Of a stretch of DNA of 64,000 nt, positions 1-9,034 are shown piece after piece. Made by a program: the position numbers and the translations under genes. The stretch comes from Acidovorax carolinensis (GTDB lineage Bacteria; Pseudomonadota; Gammaproteobacteria; Burkholderiales; Burkholderiaceae_C): the NCBI RefSeq assembly GCF_002157145.1, contig NZ_CP021361.1, positions 3,798,501 to 3,862,500 of the forward strand. Reading direction: 5' to 3'. The notes beneath the pieces were generated by a model. The model saw nothing but the letters and a program-made list of their open reading frames with translations. It was not told the origin of the DNA and searched no databases. Positions within the stretch are counted from its first letter, which is position 1, and every line of letters starts with the position of its first letter.

Positions 1-837
1 CACACGGCCCATGAAGGAGCTGTCTTCGCCTGCCTCTTTGATGGTGGTCAGGCGGCTGGTGATGTCTTCGGGCGCAAACGCCAGAAACGCCAGAACGGCG
101 CCTCCCACCAGCATCAGCGCCATGCCTTTGCGCCGCGCGGTGAGGACGAGCCACAGCCCCACCACCGACACGGCAATGAAACCCGCCCGCGACCCGCCAC
201 CCAGAATGGCGAGCACCACAATGCAAAATGCGCCCAGGTAACCCAGGCGAATAAGGCGGTTGACTGTATGGGTCTGAAGGTAAAAGAGCACCGGCAGCAC
301 CAGTGCCAGCGCGGTGGACAGATGATTGCGGTCGCCCAGCATGGTGCCCGCAGGGCCCATCATGTTGTGACCACCACCCGAGGCCAACGTCTTCAGACCA
401 TTGAGTACGCCATGAACCCCCAGTCCCAGGGCAATGACGATGAACATGGCGTGAAAATGCACGCGCTCGCGCACGAAGAAGGGCATGACCAGGCAAAACA
501 GCAAGCCCTTGATCAGGAACTCAAGGTACTTTTCGTTGTCGGGATTGCCAGGATAGGCCAGTAAAAAGGCCAGAGTGGCGTGGGCCGCCAGCAACACATA
601 GAGCCACGTCACCTTGTTGGGCTGGTAGTCGCGCCAGGGCACCCGCCCAAGCGCCAGCAACACCAGGGTAAGCACAGCGCATACGAAATTGACCCGGTTG
701 CCAACCATCCAGCCATAAAAGTATGTGGTCGGCGCGAGCAAGGCTGTCCACCCCCACAGCAGATAGGCGTTGAAGGGGCGCGCCAACGCCAGCGGCAATG
801 CGGCCAGCAGCATCAGGGCAAAAGCCAAATCACGCAT
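1..837 (-). CDS. Exosortase A-associated O-glycosylation/O-antigen ligase (partial, C-terminus outside window)
   Basis: The frame starts at an ATG at 837 and stays open to base 1, giving 279 codons without a stop, so the C-terminus lies beyond the left edge. The N-terminus (MRDLAFALMLLAALPLALAR) and the pattern of many hydrophobic segments resemble the Wzy/WaaL-like 'probable O-glycosylation ligase, exosortase A-associated' family (TIGR03097 type). A long soluble loop carrying GTMLGDRNHLSTAL is where such ligases place functional residues. Members are thought to polymerise or transfer the lipid-linked glycan at the periplasmic face of the inner membrane. It is the last visible gene of the minus-strand XrtA operon. 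The start lacks a strong ribosome binding site and the frame is open a little further upstream, so the exact start is less certain than the identity. Confidence 0.85.
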   Translation of the reverse strand, partial: MRDLAFALMLLAALPLALARPFNAYLLWGWTALLAPTTYFYGWMVGNRVNFVCAVLTLVLLALGRVPWRDYQPNKVTWLYVLLAAHATLAFLLAYPGNPDNEKYLEFLIKGLLFCLVMPFFVRERVHFHAMFIVIALGLGVHGVLNGLKTLASGGGHNMMGPAGTMLGDRNHLSTALALVLPVLFYLQTHTVNRLIRLGYLGAFCIVVLAILGGGSRAGFIAVSVVGLWLVLTARRKGMALMLVGGAVLAFLAFAPEDITSRLTTIKEAGEDSSFMGRV

Positions 838-869
838 AGGATTTTTCGTGGATAAGGGAGACCGGCGGC

Positions 870-1001
870 TCAGCGCTGACGGTCGATATCGTCATAGCGC
901 AAAAAACCCAGGTCGGTGTTCTTCTCGCGTTGGCCACGAAATAAACGCCAGCACAAATACAGCATGACACCCATGTCGATCACCAGAATAAATGCTTCCA
1001 C
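870..1001 (-). CDS. Small single-pass membrane protein of the XrtA locus (43 aa)
   Basis: A GTG at 1001 follows an AGGGAGG ribosome binding site at a six-base spacing and opens a 43-codon frame ending with TGA at 870. The product starts VEAFILVIDMGVMLYLCWRL, one predicted membrane helix, followed by a charged cytoplasmic-looking tail (RGQREKNTDLG...). It fills the gap between the GT39-type enzyme (stop at 1024) and the ligase (start at 837), so it is probably co-translated with them. I do not recognise a named family. It could be a small accessory subunit of the ligase or membrane glycosyltransferase. The good ribosome binding site and compact fit argue that it is real. Confidence 0.6.
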   Translation of the reverse strand: MEAFILVIDMGVMLYLCWRLFRGQREKNTDLGFLRYDDIDRQR

Positions 1002-1023
1002 TGAGAGCCTCCCTATATTTCGA

Positions 1024-2643
1024 TCAGTCGGCGGAGATGCGCCGGTTAATGATCTTCAGTTCGATGTCGGTACCGTGCCGACGGGGCGCCACCGCCCCCT
1101 TGTTCCGGTAGATCACCAGTTCGGTCTCGTGCGCATTGTGGTTGGCCGGGGTGGCAATGCGCGCCACTGCTTCAAACTGGTCGCTGGCCATCACCCGCTC
1201 AAAGCGCTGCATGGCCTCCAGGTCGATCCAGAAGCCGGGCTGCATCACCACATAGTGCACACCGTTGGCATTGATGGCCTCGGCAATTTCGGCCTCGGTC
1301 AGGCCCTTTTGCTCGACGCCCAGTTCCCGCCGCACGGCCACGCCCAGCAGCAGTTTGTCAGCCCGCATCACCTGCAGGTCCCGGCGGTCTTCCCTAGCAC
1401 GCATGCTGAACACAAACGAGCCGTCGCGATAACCCGAGAACATGACTGTGCTGTCACGCGGTGCAAGCCGTGCCACCTCAGCCGCGGCCTGGGCGTAGCC
1501 CTGCACGTAAAACACGGGGCGAGTCCACACGGTCAAGCCCACGGTGGCAAGCACCAACATGGCCAGCGCGGCATGCGCCCAACGGCCCAGGCGGGGTGGC
1601 ACCACGGTGTGCACACATAGCACCGCAAAAAAGACCACCGAGGGCAGCAAGAAGACGCTGTGGCGGGCTTCCTTCAAATCGATGGATGAAAAGAACAGGT
1701 AGCCCACCGCGAAGCCCAGCCACCAGAAACCCAGGCCGGGTATGCGCCGCCATGCGGCCATGATGGCACCGGCCAGGCCTAGCAGAGTCAGTGGCCACCC
1801 TGCCTGCGCGGGGATCTGCTGCAGATACCACACCCAGCCTTGCCAGCTTGCACGCGAGGCCACGGCATCGGCCACGCCAGTGACCGACTGCAGGTTGGCC
1901 TGGCCGAACTTGAGGGTGAGCACGGCCAGGGGCAGCAAGCCCACCACAGACAAACCAGCCACCCACCAGTGGTGACGGTTGCGCAAGGCCGCCCAGCCAT
2001 CGCGCTGCGCGATCAAGGCAGCATAGACCACCGCCATGTATGCCACACTGATTTTTGTGTACATGCCCAGCACTAGCAGCGCAGCCCCTAGGTACAGCCA
2101 TCTGGGTGGCCCGCCACGCAGATAGGCCATCACAGCCACTGCGCTCCACACCAGAAAGGCAAAGGCAGGCACCTCGAGCATCACCTGTCGCCCCCAGAAG
2201 GCCACTTCGGGCAGCCAGAGCACGAGCACTCCAAACGCGAGCGATGGGGCGGCCGGCAGCCAATACCGCGCCAAGCGCCAGCAGCCCAGACCCAGCGCCA
2301 GGTAGTGAATTGCCACCACCAGCAGCGCCGTTTCGTGCGACACCCCGAGCACCGCATAGAACGGTGCACTGATGGCGTAGAACAGCGGGGGGTAGAACAA
2401 GATCGTGAGCGCCGGATACTGAGCGTAATACCGATAGGCATAGCCGGTCGGATCGTCGATGGGCATGGCCTTAATCATGTCCATGACGAACACACCGTTA
2501 AGGGCATGGCGCGGCGAGTCGCTCCAGTAAAAGGCACCGCCATGGGGTGCCTGCGCAAACAGCAAAGCCACACACACCAGTACCAGCGCCCACGCCAGCA
2601 GGCGCTCAGCAGCATGGATGGCAAGCGTGTCAGGCCGTGGCAT
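1024..2643 (-). CDS. Glycosyltransferase family 39 (GT-C fold) integral membrane protein
   Basis: Starting at the ATG at 2643 gives 539 residues; upstream in-frame codons lie inside the preceding glycosyltransferase gene and look non-native. After a first membrane helix there is a loop with YWSDSPRHALNG, the position where ArnT/PMT-like GT-C enzymes carry their catalytic acidic residue. About ten membrane segments follow, then a soluble C-terminal periplasmic domain of roughly 150 residues. Such enzymes transfer sugars from polyprenyl-phosphate donors on the periplasmic side of the membrane. The first 14 bases overlap the end of the upstream GT4 gene. Donor and acceptor cannot be deduced; in this setting the substrate is probably the XrtA-linked exopolysaccharide. 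Confidence 0.85.
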   Translation of the reverse strand: MPRPDTLAIHAAERLLAWALVLVCVALLFAQAPHGGAFYWSDSPRHALNGVFVMDMIKAMPIDDPTGYAYRYYAQYPALTILFYPPLFYAISAPFYAVLGVSHETALLVVAIHYLALGLGCWRLARYWLPAAPSLAFGVLVLWLPEVAFWGRQVMLEVPAFAFLVWSAVAVMAYLRGGPPRWLYLGAALLVLGMYTKISVAYMAVVYAALIAQRDGWAALRNRHHWWVAGLSVVGLLPLAVLTLKFGQANLQSVTGVADAVASRASWQGWVWYLQQIPAQAGWPLTLLGLAGAIMAAWRRIPGLGFWWLGFAVGYLFFSSIDLKEARHSVFLLPSVVFFAVLCVHTVVPPRLGRWAHAALAMLVLATVGLTVWTRPVFYVQGYAQAAAEVARLAPRDSTVMFSGYRDGSFVFSMRAREDRRDLQVMRADKLLLGVAVRRELGVEQKGLTEAEIAEAINANGVHYVVMQPGFWIDLEAMQRFERVMASDQFEAVARIATPANHNAHETELVIYRNKGAVAPRRHGTDIELKIINRRISAD

Positions 2644-3811
2644 CGACAACCCTCTGGAAAAGCTGCAGTTGCCCTTGCGTCGTCGCCTCCCACGAGAAGG
2701 TCTGCGCGTGGGCGCGCGTTGCTTCTCGCGCAGGCAACTGGGCGTGCAGTTGAACCCAGGCCTCAGCCAGTGCCGACGCATCGCGGCGCGCCATCAGCAC
2801 GCCGGCCGCTGGGTTGCTCACCACCTCGGGCGTTCCCCAGGTGTCGGTAGCTATCACCGGCGTGCCACAGGCCATGGCCTCCAGCAGCACATTGGCCCAG
2901 CCCTCGCGGCTGCTGCACAAAGCCAGTATGTCGGCCGCGCTATACCACCACCTCAGTTCGGTCTGGGGAATCACGCCGACCCAGCGCAATCGATCGGCCA
3001 CGCCCAAGCGCCTGGAGAGATTTTTCAGGGCTGCCTCCTCGGGGCCTGCACCCGCGATTAGCAGGGTCACCTCAGGCAAATGCTGCAGCGCTTCAACGGC
3101 AATGTGATGCCCCTTGCGCGCAATCAAATGCCCTACCGACAGCAGGTAGCGTCCATCGACCGGCAGACCCAGACGCCTGCGGGATTCTGCGCGGTCTTCA
3201 GGGACGAAGCGCTCCAGATCCACGCCGTTGCGCAAGGTATTGAGTTTGGAACGGTCGGCGCCCAGTTCACCCAGCTTGTCCATGAGCGCCTGGCACACAC
3301 CAATGGACGCGTTGGCCCGCGCGGCAGTTTCCAGAATCAGTTTGCGCGGAAATGGGTACTGCGAAATGAGGGTCAAGTCGGTACCGCGCGCCGTTACCAC
3401 AAAGGGCTTGCCGAGCCACTTGGCCAGCAGCGCGGCCGCCACACCGTCGGGATAGTAATAGTGAGCGTCGATGAGATCAAAGTCAAAGCCCTGACGCTGC
3501 AGCCGCCGGACGACGGGCAAGGCCCCCAGCGCCATGGCATAGGGGGCGTAGTTCATGCCCACCTTGGGCAGCAGCAGATAGCGCGGGTGGTGCACTTCCA
3601 CGCCGTTGCGATGCTCCTCGCGTGGGGTGGCAGCAAACTGCGCATACTCGCCAAAGCGCTGGGCCCGGAAGGGAAACCACGGCACGGGCGCAACCACCCG
3701 GGCCTGCACCTGCCCGGTCTTGAGCAACTCGCGCAGGCGTGTCTCCACAAAGATGCCGTGGATGGGGCGCACCAAGCTGGGGTATAGGGTGGAGAACAGC
3801 AAGATTTTCAT
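2630..3811 (-). CDS. Glycosyltransferase family 4 (TuaC-like)
   Basis: The product has 393 residues from the ATG at 3811. It starts MKILLFSTLYPSLVRPIHGI, the N-terminal Rossmann strand and loop of TuaC-like GT4 enzymes. The C-terminal donor-binding domain shows RYLLSVGHLIARKGHH, the glycine-rich LLIAGAGPEE turn, and the signature SREGWANVLLEAMACGTPVIAT with its EX7E arrangement. It is a retaining cytoplasmic glycosyltransferase that should add one sugar to the lipid-linked repeat unit. The start overlaps the stop of the upstream GT4 gene by four bases (ATGA), a mark of translational coupling. The sugar is unknown. Confidence 0.9.
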   Translation of the reverse strand: MKILLFSTLYPSLVRPIHGIFVETRLRELLKTGQVQARVVAPVPWFPFRAQRFGEYAQFAATPREEHRNGVEVHHPRYLLLPKVGMNYAPYAMALGALPVVRRLQRQGFDFDLIDAHYYYPDGVAAALLAKWLGKPFVVTARGTDLTLISQYPFPRKLILETAARANASIGVCQALMDKLGELGADRSKLNTLRNGVDLERFVPEDRAESRRRLGLPVDGRYLLSVGHLIARKGHHIAVEALQHLPEVTLLIAGAGPEEAALKNLSRRLGVADRLRWVGVIPQTELRWWYSAADILALCSSREGWANVLLEAMACGTPVIATDTWGTPEVVSNPAAGVLMARRDASALAEAWVQLHAQLPAREATRAHAQTFSWEATTQGQLQLFQRVVDATA

Positions 3812-4986
3812 GCGCCCGCTTCCACCAGTGCAGTCACCCGCCGTGCATTGCCGATCCAGGTCAGGTCCAATCGATCGATGGTGTCGGCAGCGCCTTGTGC
3901 CAGGCGCTGCCGCAGCGATGTGTCGGAGCACAGGCGTGTGAGTGCGCCCTCTAGTGCGCCCGACTGGGCTGGATCGAACAGCAGGGCGTTGACGTTGTCA
4001 GTCAGCACTTCCCGCAAATTGGGTGTGGCCGGTGCCACCACCGCCTTGCCCAGCACCAGGTATTCCATCAGTTTCAATGGGGAGGCATAGGGCGTGACTG
4101 CGGGCTGCAGCGCCACATCAAACGCCGCTACATGGGCGGGAACCTGTTCGCGGTGGATCACACCTGTGAAGGTCACGCGCTCGGCCAGGCCAAGTCGCCT
4201 CGCCTGCGCTTCCAGCGCAGCGCGCACCGGGCCGTCTCCCACCACCAGCAGATGCGTGGTTTGCGGCGCCTGGGGTGACGCCATCCAGTCGACGATGCGG
4301 TCCACGCCATGCCAGTCGCGTACAAAACCGGTGAAGCCCAGCACCACCCTGCCCTCCAGGCCGAGCCGCATTTTGGCCGCCTCGGGCATGGGCGCATCGG
4401 CGAAATGCGCGCGGTTGATGCCGTTGGGTATGACATGGATGCGTTCGCTCGGCACGCCATACGCACGGACGTGATTGGCCAACACTTCCGTGACGGGCAA
4501 TACGGTATCTGCACCACGCCATGCACCGCCCTCTGCCCAGCGAGCAAGTCGCCGCAGACCCAACCCGCCGCTGTGCTGCGATCGCTCCAGCACCAGGGGC
4601 GAGTTCACCTCCAGCAACAGAGGAATCCCCATGCGCTTCTTGACCATGAGGCCGGCCAGCAGGAACAGGTTGTACCGCTCGTAAATCACATGCGGCCGAA
4701 ATTCGCGCGCGGCAGCTATCAGCTTGCGATAGGCCACCAGGTTGTAGCCCAGCTCCATCATCTCGTAGGCGGCCTTTGGCAGCATGGCCTTGAGGCGATG
4801 CACCCACCCCATGTCGCTACCCATGCGACCACTCCCTTGAGCCGCCGCATCCGCATTGGCCTCGGGCGCCCCGGGTGCCACCACGCGCACTTCGTGCCCC
4901 TCGCTGCGCAGGGCGTCGATCATTTCTTCGATGTGGACAGCCTGACCATCTTTCGAAGCAGTGCGGTGGTGGTAGAGGATTCTCAT
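3808..4986 (-). CDS. Glycosyltransferase family 4
   Basis: A 392-residue GT-B enzyme starting MRILYHHRTASKDGQAVHIE. The N-terminal half holds the acceptor domain with VIYERYNLFLLAGLM. The C-terminal half has VLGFTGFVRDWHGVDRIVDW, LLVVGDGPVRAALE and a donor-site region PYASPLKLMEYLVLGKAVVA. The usual second glutamate of the EX7E motif falls in LMEYL. It is probably cytoplasmic or membrane-peripheral and adds a sugar to the growing undecaprenyl-linked unit. It overlaps the downstream GT4 gene and the upstream glycosyltransferase remnant by four bases each. The specific sugar cannot be read from the sequence. Confidence 0.88.
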   Translation of the reverse strand: MRILYHHRTASKDGQAVHIEEMIDALRSEGHEVRVVAPGAPEANADAAAQGSGRMGSDMGWVHRLKAMLPKAAYEMMELGYNLVAYRKLIAAAREFRPHVIYERYNLFLLAGLMVKKRMGIPLLLEVNSPLVLERSQHSGGLGLRRLARWAEGGAWRGADTVLPVTEVLANHVRAYGVPSERIHVIPNGINRAHFADAPMPEAAKMRLGLEGRVVLGFTGFVRDWHGVDRIVDWMASPQAPQTTHLLVVGDGPVRAALEAQARRLGLAERVTFTGVIHREQVPAHVAAFDVALQPAVTPYASPLKLMEYLVLGKAVVAPATPNLREVLTDNVNALLFDPAQSGALEGALTRLCSDTSLRQRLAQGAADTIDRLDLTWIGNARRVTALVEAGA

Positions 4987-5510
4987 GACTGTCCGGAATA
5001 ACCTGGAACGATGTGTACCGATTCATCCAGTCGCTGACCGGAAAACAGCCTTTCGTATGAGTGCGCCATCGCAGCAATGCCAAAACTCTTCACCGCCTGC
5101 CGGCGCGCTGATTGGGCAAAACGCCAGGCTCTGGCTGCGTCGGTGTACAGCCTACACAGGGCTTGCGCCGTCGCATCGGCGTCGTCAGACGGAACGAGCA
5201 ACCCTGTGTTGCCTTCTTCCACCACTTCGGGTGTGCGCTTATTCTTGACTTTTTGTAGCCGACCCACGGCGCCGACCATCCGGTGTTGGCCGGCAGCAAA
5301 GGGGCAACCGGGAACAGCTTGTGCAACCCCACAGGGCGATGGTGTAAAGGTGTGGGCGTCCGCCCCATCCGCAATGAGAAAACGGAGGCGGGCGGGCGCG
5401 CAGATGGCCTGTGCGAGGTACTCGTCCGGGTCTTTCGACGCGGACACGTAGTGACTGGCGGAGGGCTTATACAGCTTGCGCAGGCGCCGGCGGCGCTGTG
5501 GGCCACTCAT
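4983..5510 (-). pseudogene. Decayed glycosyltransferase, remnant of the XrtA-associated sugar transferase 2 family (TIGR03088-like)
   Basis: This 175-codon frame begins with an ATG overlapping the asnB-like stop (ATGA) and ends in an ATGA overlap with the next GT4 gene. It retains three recognisable pieces of a GT4 enzyme: LRKLYKPSASHYVSASKDPD (end of the acceptor domain), MVGAVGRLQKVKN (start of the donor domain), then directly EVVEEGNTGLLVPSDDADAT and the C-terminal helix ending SYERLF. Full-length relatives have about 370 residues. About 120 N-terminal residues and about 90 residues between GRLQKVK and EVVEEG, including the catalytic EX7E region, are missing. It should therefore be inactive. 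Both deletions keep the frame, so coupled translation of the operon is preserved. Confidence 0.75.
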
Positions 5511-7450
5511 GCGGAAGCCCTCTCGCTTGTGGCTGTGGAGACAACAGCCCGGGCGGGCTCCAGCGCTTGCCGCAGGAACGCATCGAACATGATGAGCATC
5601 CACAAGGCCGTCGAATGGTCATGGTGCCCACCCATGTGTTGGTTGATGAGGGCTTGCAACGTGTCCGCGTTGAAGTAACCCGATGCCAACATGCGCGGAC
5701 TGAGCACTGATTCCTTCATGCGTTGTGCCAGCGGTCCGCGCAGCCAGTTGGCCAATGGCACCGAAAAACCCATCTTGGGTCGGTACAGGACATCGTGCGG
5801 CAGCAAGGGCTCAAATGCTTTCTTGAGAACATATTTGCCCTCGCCACCCCGGATCTTCATGCCGCTGGGCAGCGTAGCCAGCCATTCAACGAGCTGGTGG
5901 TCCATCAGCGGCTCGCGCACTTCGAGCGAGTGCGCCATGCTGGCGCGGTCCACCTTGGTGTTGATGTCGCCGACCAGCCAGGTCTTGTAGTCCAGGTACT
6001 GGATCAGGGCCAGCGGGTCGTCGGTCTGGGCTTGGCTGGCATAGTGGCGGAACACCTCCACAGCGCTGTAGCCCCCCAGGCTGCGCTGGAATGCGGATGA
6101 AAACAGCGCCTGGCGCTGCTCGGCCCGCAGGTGCGACATGCTGTGGTGATAGGCCTGCACGCTATCCATGGCCAAGGCCTGCAACGTCGTCTTGGCGCGC
6201 AAGGGGCGCGGAGCCCAATCTGCCTTGGGGTACATCCGCGCCACCGCACCAAACAGCGTACGGCGCAGGCCATGCGGCAGGCAATTGCGCACCGACTCCT
6301 CGCCCTGGTGCATGCGGTAGCGCCGGTAACCGCCCAGGCTTTCGTCGCCGCCGTCGCCGGACAGCGCCACGGTGACATGCTTGCGCGCCATCTGGCAGAC
6401 GCGGTAAGTGGGTATGGCCGAGCTGTCGGCAAAGGGCTCGTCGTACAGCCTTGCCAAGGTGTCGATGAGGTCGAAGTCGTTGCTGCTGACAATTTCGAGT
6501 TTGTGGTCGGTGCGGTAACGGTCCGCCACCTGCTGGGCAAAGGCGGATTCATTGAAACGTGGATCGTCGAAACCAATAGCGCAGGTGTGAACGGGCGTGT
6601 CAGAAAGACCGGCCATGGTGGCTACGACGGCGCTGGAGTCCACCCCGCCGGAGAGGAAGGCACCCAGTGGCACATCGGCGATCATGCGCAGCCGCACCGA
6701 TTCCTTGACCCGCTCACGCAGCTCGGCTTGTGCATCGGCCAGACCGATGGAGTTGTCATTGCTGAAGTGCACGTCCCAATACGGCACCGGCTCGGCCTGG
6801 GCAGAGTCTCCTCGGCGCAGGGTCAGGTAGTGGGCCGCCGGCAGCTTGTGGGCGTCGAGGTAGATGCAGCGTGGATCGGGAACATAGCCGAACGAAAAAT
6901 AGTCCTCCACAGCGAGCGGGTCGATGTCGCGCACAAAGCCGGGGTGGGCGGTAAGCACTTTGAGCTCGGAGCCAAAGATGAAGCTGCCATCGGGCAACCA
7001 GGCGTAGTGCATGGGCTTGACGCCCATGCGGTCGCGCGCAAGAAACAGGGTTTGCTGGTTGCGGTCCCACAGTGCAAACGAGAACATGCCCCGCAGCCGG
7101 TGCAGGCACGCCTCGCCCCAGGCTTGCCAGGCGTGCACGATCACTTCAGTGTCGCTGCGCGTCCTGAAGCGATAGCCCAATGCCTTGAGTTCGGGCATGA
7201 GCTCAAGGTAGTTGTAGATTTCACCATTGAAGACGATGCCTACCGTGCCGTCCTCGTTGAACAAGGGCTGCTTGCCGGTAGCCAGGTCGATGACGGACAG
7301 GCGCCGATGGCCCAGGGCCAGGCCGGGTTCCAGATGCACATCGTCTTCGTCAGGCCCACGGTGGGCCTGAATGTCGTTGATGCGCGAAATCAGATCGCGC
7401 GAGAAAGCGCGCGTACCCTGTGCATCGAAAAGGCCGGAGATGCCACACAT
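5507..7450 (-). CDS. XrtA/PEP-CTERM system amidotransferase, asparagine synthase (glutamine-hydrolysing) type
   Basis: The 647-residue protein begins MCGISGLFD, so Cys2 becomes the N-terminal nucleophile of a class II glutaminase domain (about residues 2-200, with the RRLSVIDL and NGEIYN motifs). The synthetase domain follows with the PP-loop AFLSGGVDSSAVVA and later ALSGDGGDESLGGYRRY. This is the architecture of the exosortase A-associated amidotransferase (TIGR03108). Relatives form amides from glutamine and ATP; here the product is more likely an amidated sugar or a peptide-like decoration of the polysaccharide than asparagine. It starts two bases after the xrtA stop. The C-terminus overlaps the glycosyltransferase remnant. 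Confidence 0.92.
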   Translation of the reverse strand: MCGISGLFDAQGTRAFSRDLISRINDIQAHRGPDEDDVHLEPGLALGHRRLSVIDLATGKQPLFNEDGTVGIVFNGEIYNYLELMPELKALGYRFRTRSDTEVIVHAWQAWGEACLHRLRGMFSFALWDRNQQTLFLARDRMGVKPMHYAWLPDGSFIFGSELKVLTAHPGFVRDIDPLAVEDYFSFGYVPDPRCIYLDAHKLPAAHYLTLRRGDSAQAEPVPYWDVHFSNDNSIGLADAQAELRERVKESVRLRMIADVPLGAFLSGGVDSSAVVATMAGLSDTPVHTCAIGFDDPRFNESAFAQQVADRYRTDHKLEIVSSNDFDLIDTLARLYDEPFADSSAIPTYRVCQMARKHVTVALSGDGGDESLGGYRRYRMHQGEESVRNCLPHGLRRTLFGAVARMYPKADWAPRPLRAKTTLQALAMDSVQAYHHSMSHLRAEQRQALFSSAFQRSLGGYSAVEVFRHYASQAQTDDPLALIQYLDYKTWLVGDINTKVDRASMAHSLEVREPLMDHQLVEWLATLPSGMKIRGGEGKYVLKKAFEPLLPHDVLYRPKMGFSVPLANWLRGPLAQRMKESVLSPRMLASGYFNADTLQALINQHMGGHHDHSTALWMLIMFDAFLRQALEPARAVVSTATSERASA

Positions 7451-7452
7451 GG

Positions 7453-9024
7453 TCAGTCGCGCCCTCGCGTTTGCCGAAGCGCCGCCACCAGCGCATCGCC
7501 CTGGCTGTCCAGATAGGACTGCAGGCGCGCCGAAGCGTCGACCTCGGCCCCCTTGGCGTCCGATAAGGGCGTGTAGATCACGATGTGGGCCCCGTCATCA
7601 CCCCAGCCGCTGATGCGCCCCAAGGCGCCCTGAATCTTGCCCGCGTAGTCGCTGGCGGTGAAGGCCCCGTTGACCCAGTAGAAGCGCCAGGCCAGCAGAC
7701 GCTGGCCCGCGTCGGCCATGCCAGGTGCGTGCTGGCGCAGCACGGCGCTGTTAACACGCAGGGGCCGGCCCTGAATCCGCGCATCGAAGGAACCGGTTGC
7801 CAACCGTGCCCACGTCGGGTCGTGGCTCTTTACCAGCACATTCTCTGAACTGACCAGCTTGCGCTGGTAGTTTTGGTGGCGGTAGTAGCTGACATGCAGC
7901 CCCAGCGGCTGACTCTGCCCGTCGATCAGACCCGCGTCCAGCGTGTCAGAGGCATCTTCAAAAGCCGGCTGCCAGTTGCTGGGCGGCTTCGCCGTGGCAC
8001 GCCAGGGGTCAGCAACCACTGGCTCGACCAATTGAACAGGCCGTGTCTGCGTGCCCAAGTCCATTACAGCCAGCGCACCGTGCGGCGCCAGCACCACGGA
8101 AAAAGCGAGCGCCAACCCAAGCCACGGCGTTCGATGCGCGACGCTTTCTTCAACCCGAGCGTCGGCAACCGCCTCGTGAAAGATTTGCGGCGAAGGGTCC
8201 ACCCAGCGCGCACCGATGAGGAACATCACGCCGATGACGATCCCAAAAAACAACCACCCGTACACGAGGTGGTCCACCCCAGTTGCAAGGGTGTTTCCTG
8301 AAAGATGCCCCAGCAAGACGATCAGGTAGGCGCGCACCCAGTTGGCCACCAAGGGGACCAATATGGCCACAGCCATGAACACCAGGCGCTTGCGCGTGCT
8401 CTGGTAGCTGAGATACGCGAAAAGGCAGCCCACTGTCACGGATGCAATCAGGTAACGAATTCCGCTGCATGCCTCTACGACCGACCATGCCCCCGAAGGG
8501 ATGATGAATTGCAGGCCCTCCCGGTAGACCGGGATACCACTCGCACGCAGGGCCATCACCGTGAAGTCAGCGGTCCACTCCATCAAGCGGGGCAACAGAA
8601 AGTCACCGATCGGCACCGCAAAGAACAAAAAAGCCAAAGGGAAAGCCAGTGCCTTGGCTACGCGCCAACCGAGCACCGCAGGCACGGACAACACGATCAG
8701 CGTCGTCAGCGCGAGCTGTGTGGCTGCATTCACGGCCACCAGATCACCAGCCAGCCAGAGCGCCGCGGCGCCCGCCATGAGCAGCCAGGCCAAGCGCCCC
8801 GGACGGGGAACCATGGGCGCCAGGACCGCGCGCTGGCGCCACACCAACCACAGCGAAATGATGGGCACAACGAAGCCATGCGCATAGGTGTCGGAGCGCG
8901 TCCAGATCATCGCCATGCCCCAGGCCGAATGCCTGTATGCAACCAGAATAACTGCGAGCAGCAGTACCAGTGCAACCAACGGCCGACGCCAATGATCGGG
9001 CAGGGGTTGGATATGGCTTGTCAT
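7453..9024 (-). CDS. xrtA: Exosortase A fused to EpsI domain
   Basis: With the ATG at 9024 the product has 523 residues. The N-terminal 310 residues form a multi-pass exosortase with its three conserved catalytic residues visible: Cys186 in EACSGIRYL, Arg231 in NWVRAYLIV and His252 in GVDHLVYGW. The C-terminal ~200 residues after one more membrane segment form an EpsI domain (DPWRATAKPPSNWQPAF... to ARLQSYLDSQGDALV). XrtA is a transpeptidase-like membrane protease that recognises the PEP-CTERM tail of exported proteins. The EpsI part belongs to exopolysaccharide biosynthesis. A longer start at 9048 would overlap the upstream gene; I prefer 9024 because a GAGAG lies upstream and the overlap disappears. 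A PEP-CTERM client is at 27406-28272. Confidence 0.95.
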   Translation of the reverse strand: MTSHIQPLPDHWRRPLVALVLLLAVILVAYRHSAWGMAMIWTRSDTYAHGFVVPIISLWLVWRQRAVLAPMVPRPGRLAWLLMAGAAALWLAGDLVAVNAATQLALTTLIVLSVPAVLGWRVAKALAFPLAFLFFAVPIGDFLLPRLMEWTADFTVMALRASGIPVYREGLQFIIPSGAWSVVEACSGIRYLIASVTVGCLFAYLSYQSTRKRLVFMAVAILVPLVANWVRAYLIVLLGHLSGNTLATGVDHLVYGWLFFGIVIGVMFLIGARWVDPSPQIFHEAVADARVEESVAHRTPWLGLALAFSVVLAPHGALAVMDLGTQTRPVQLVEPVVADPWRATAKPPSNWQPAFEDASDTLDAGLIDGQSQPLGLHVSYYRHQNYQRKLVSSENVLVKSHDPTWARLATGSFDARIQGRPLRVNSAVLRQHAPGMADAGQRLLAWRFYWVNGAFTASDYAGKIQGALGRISGWGDDGAHIVIYTPLSDAKGAEVDASARLQSYLDSQGDALVAALRQTRGRD

Positions 9025-9034
9025 ATTGGCACTC

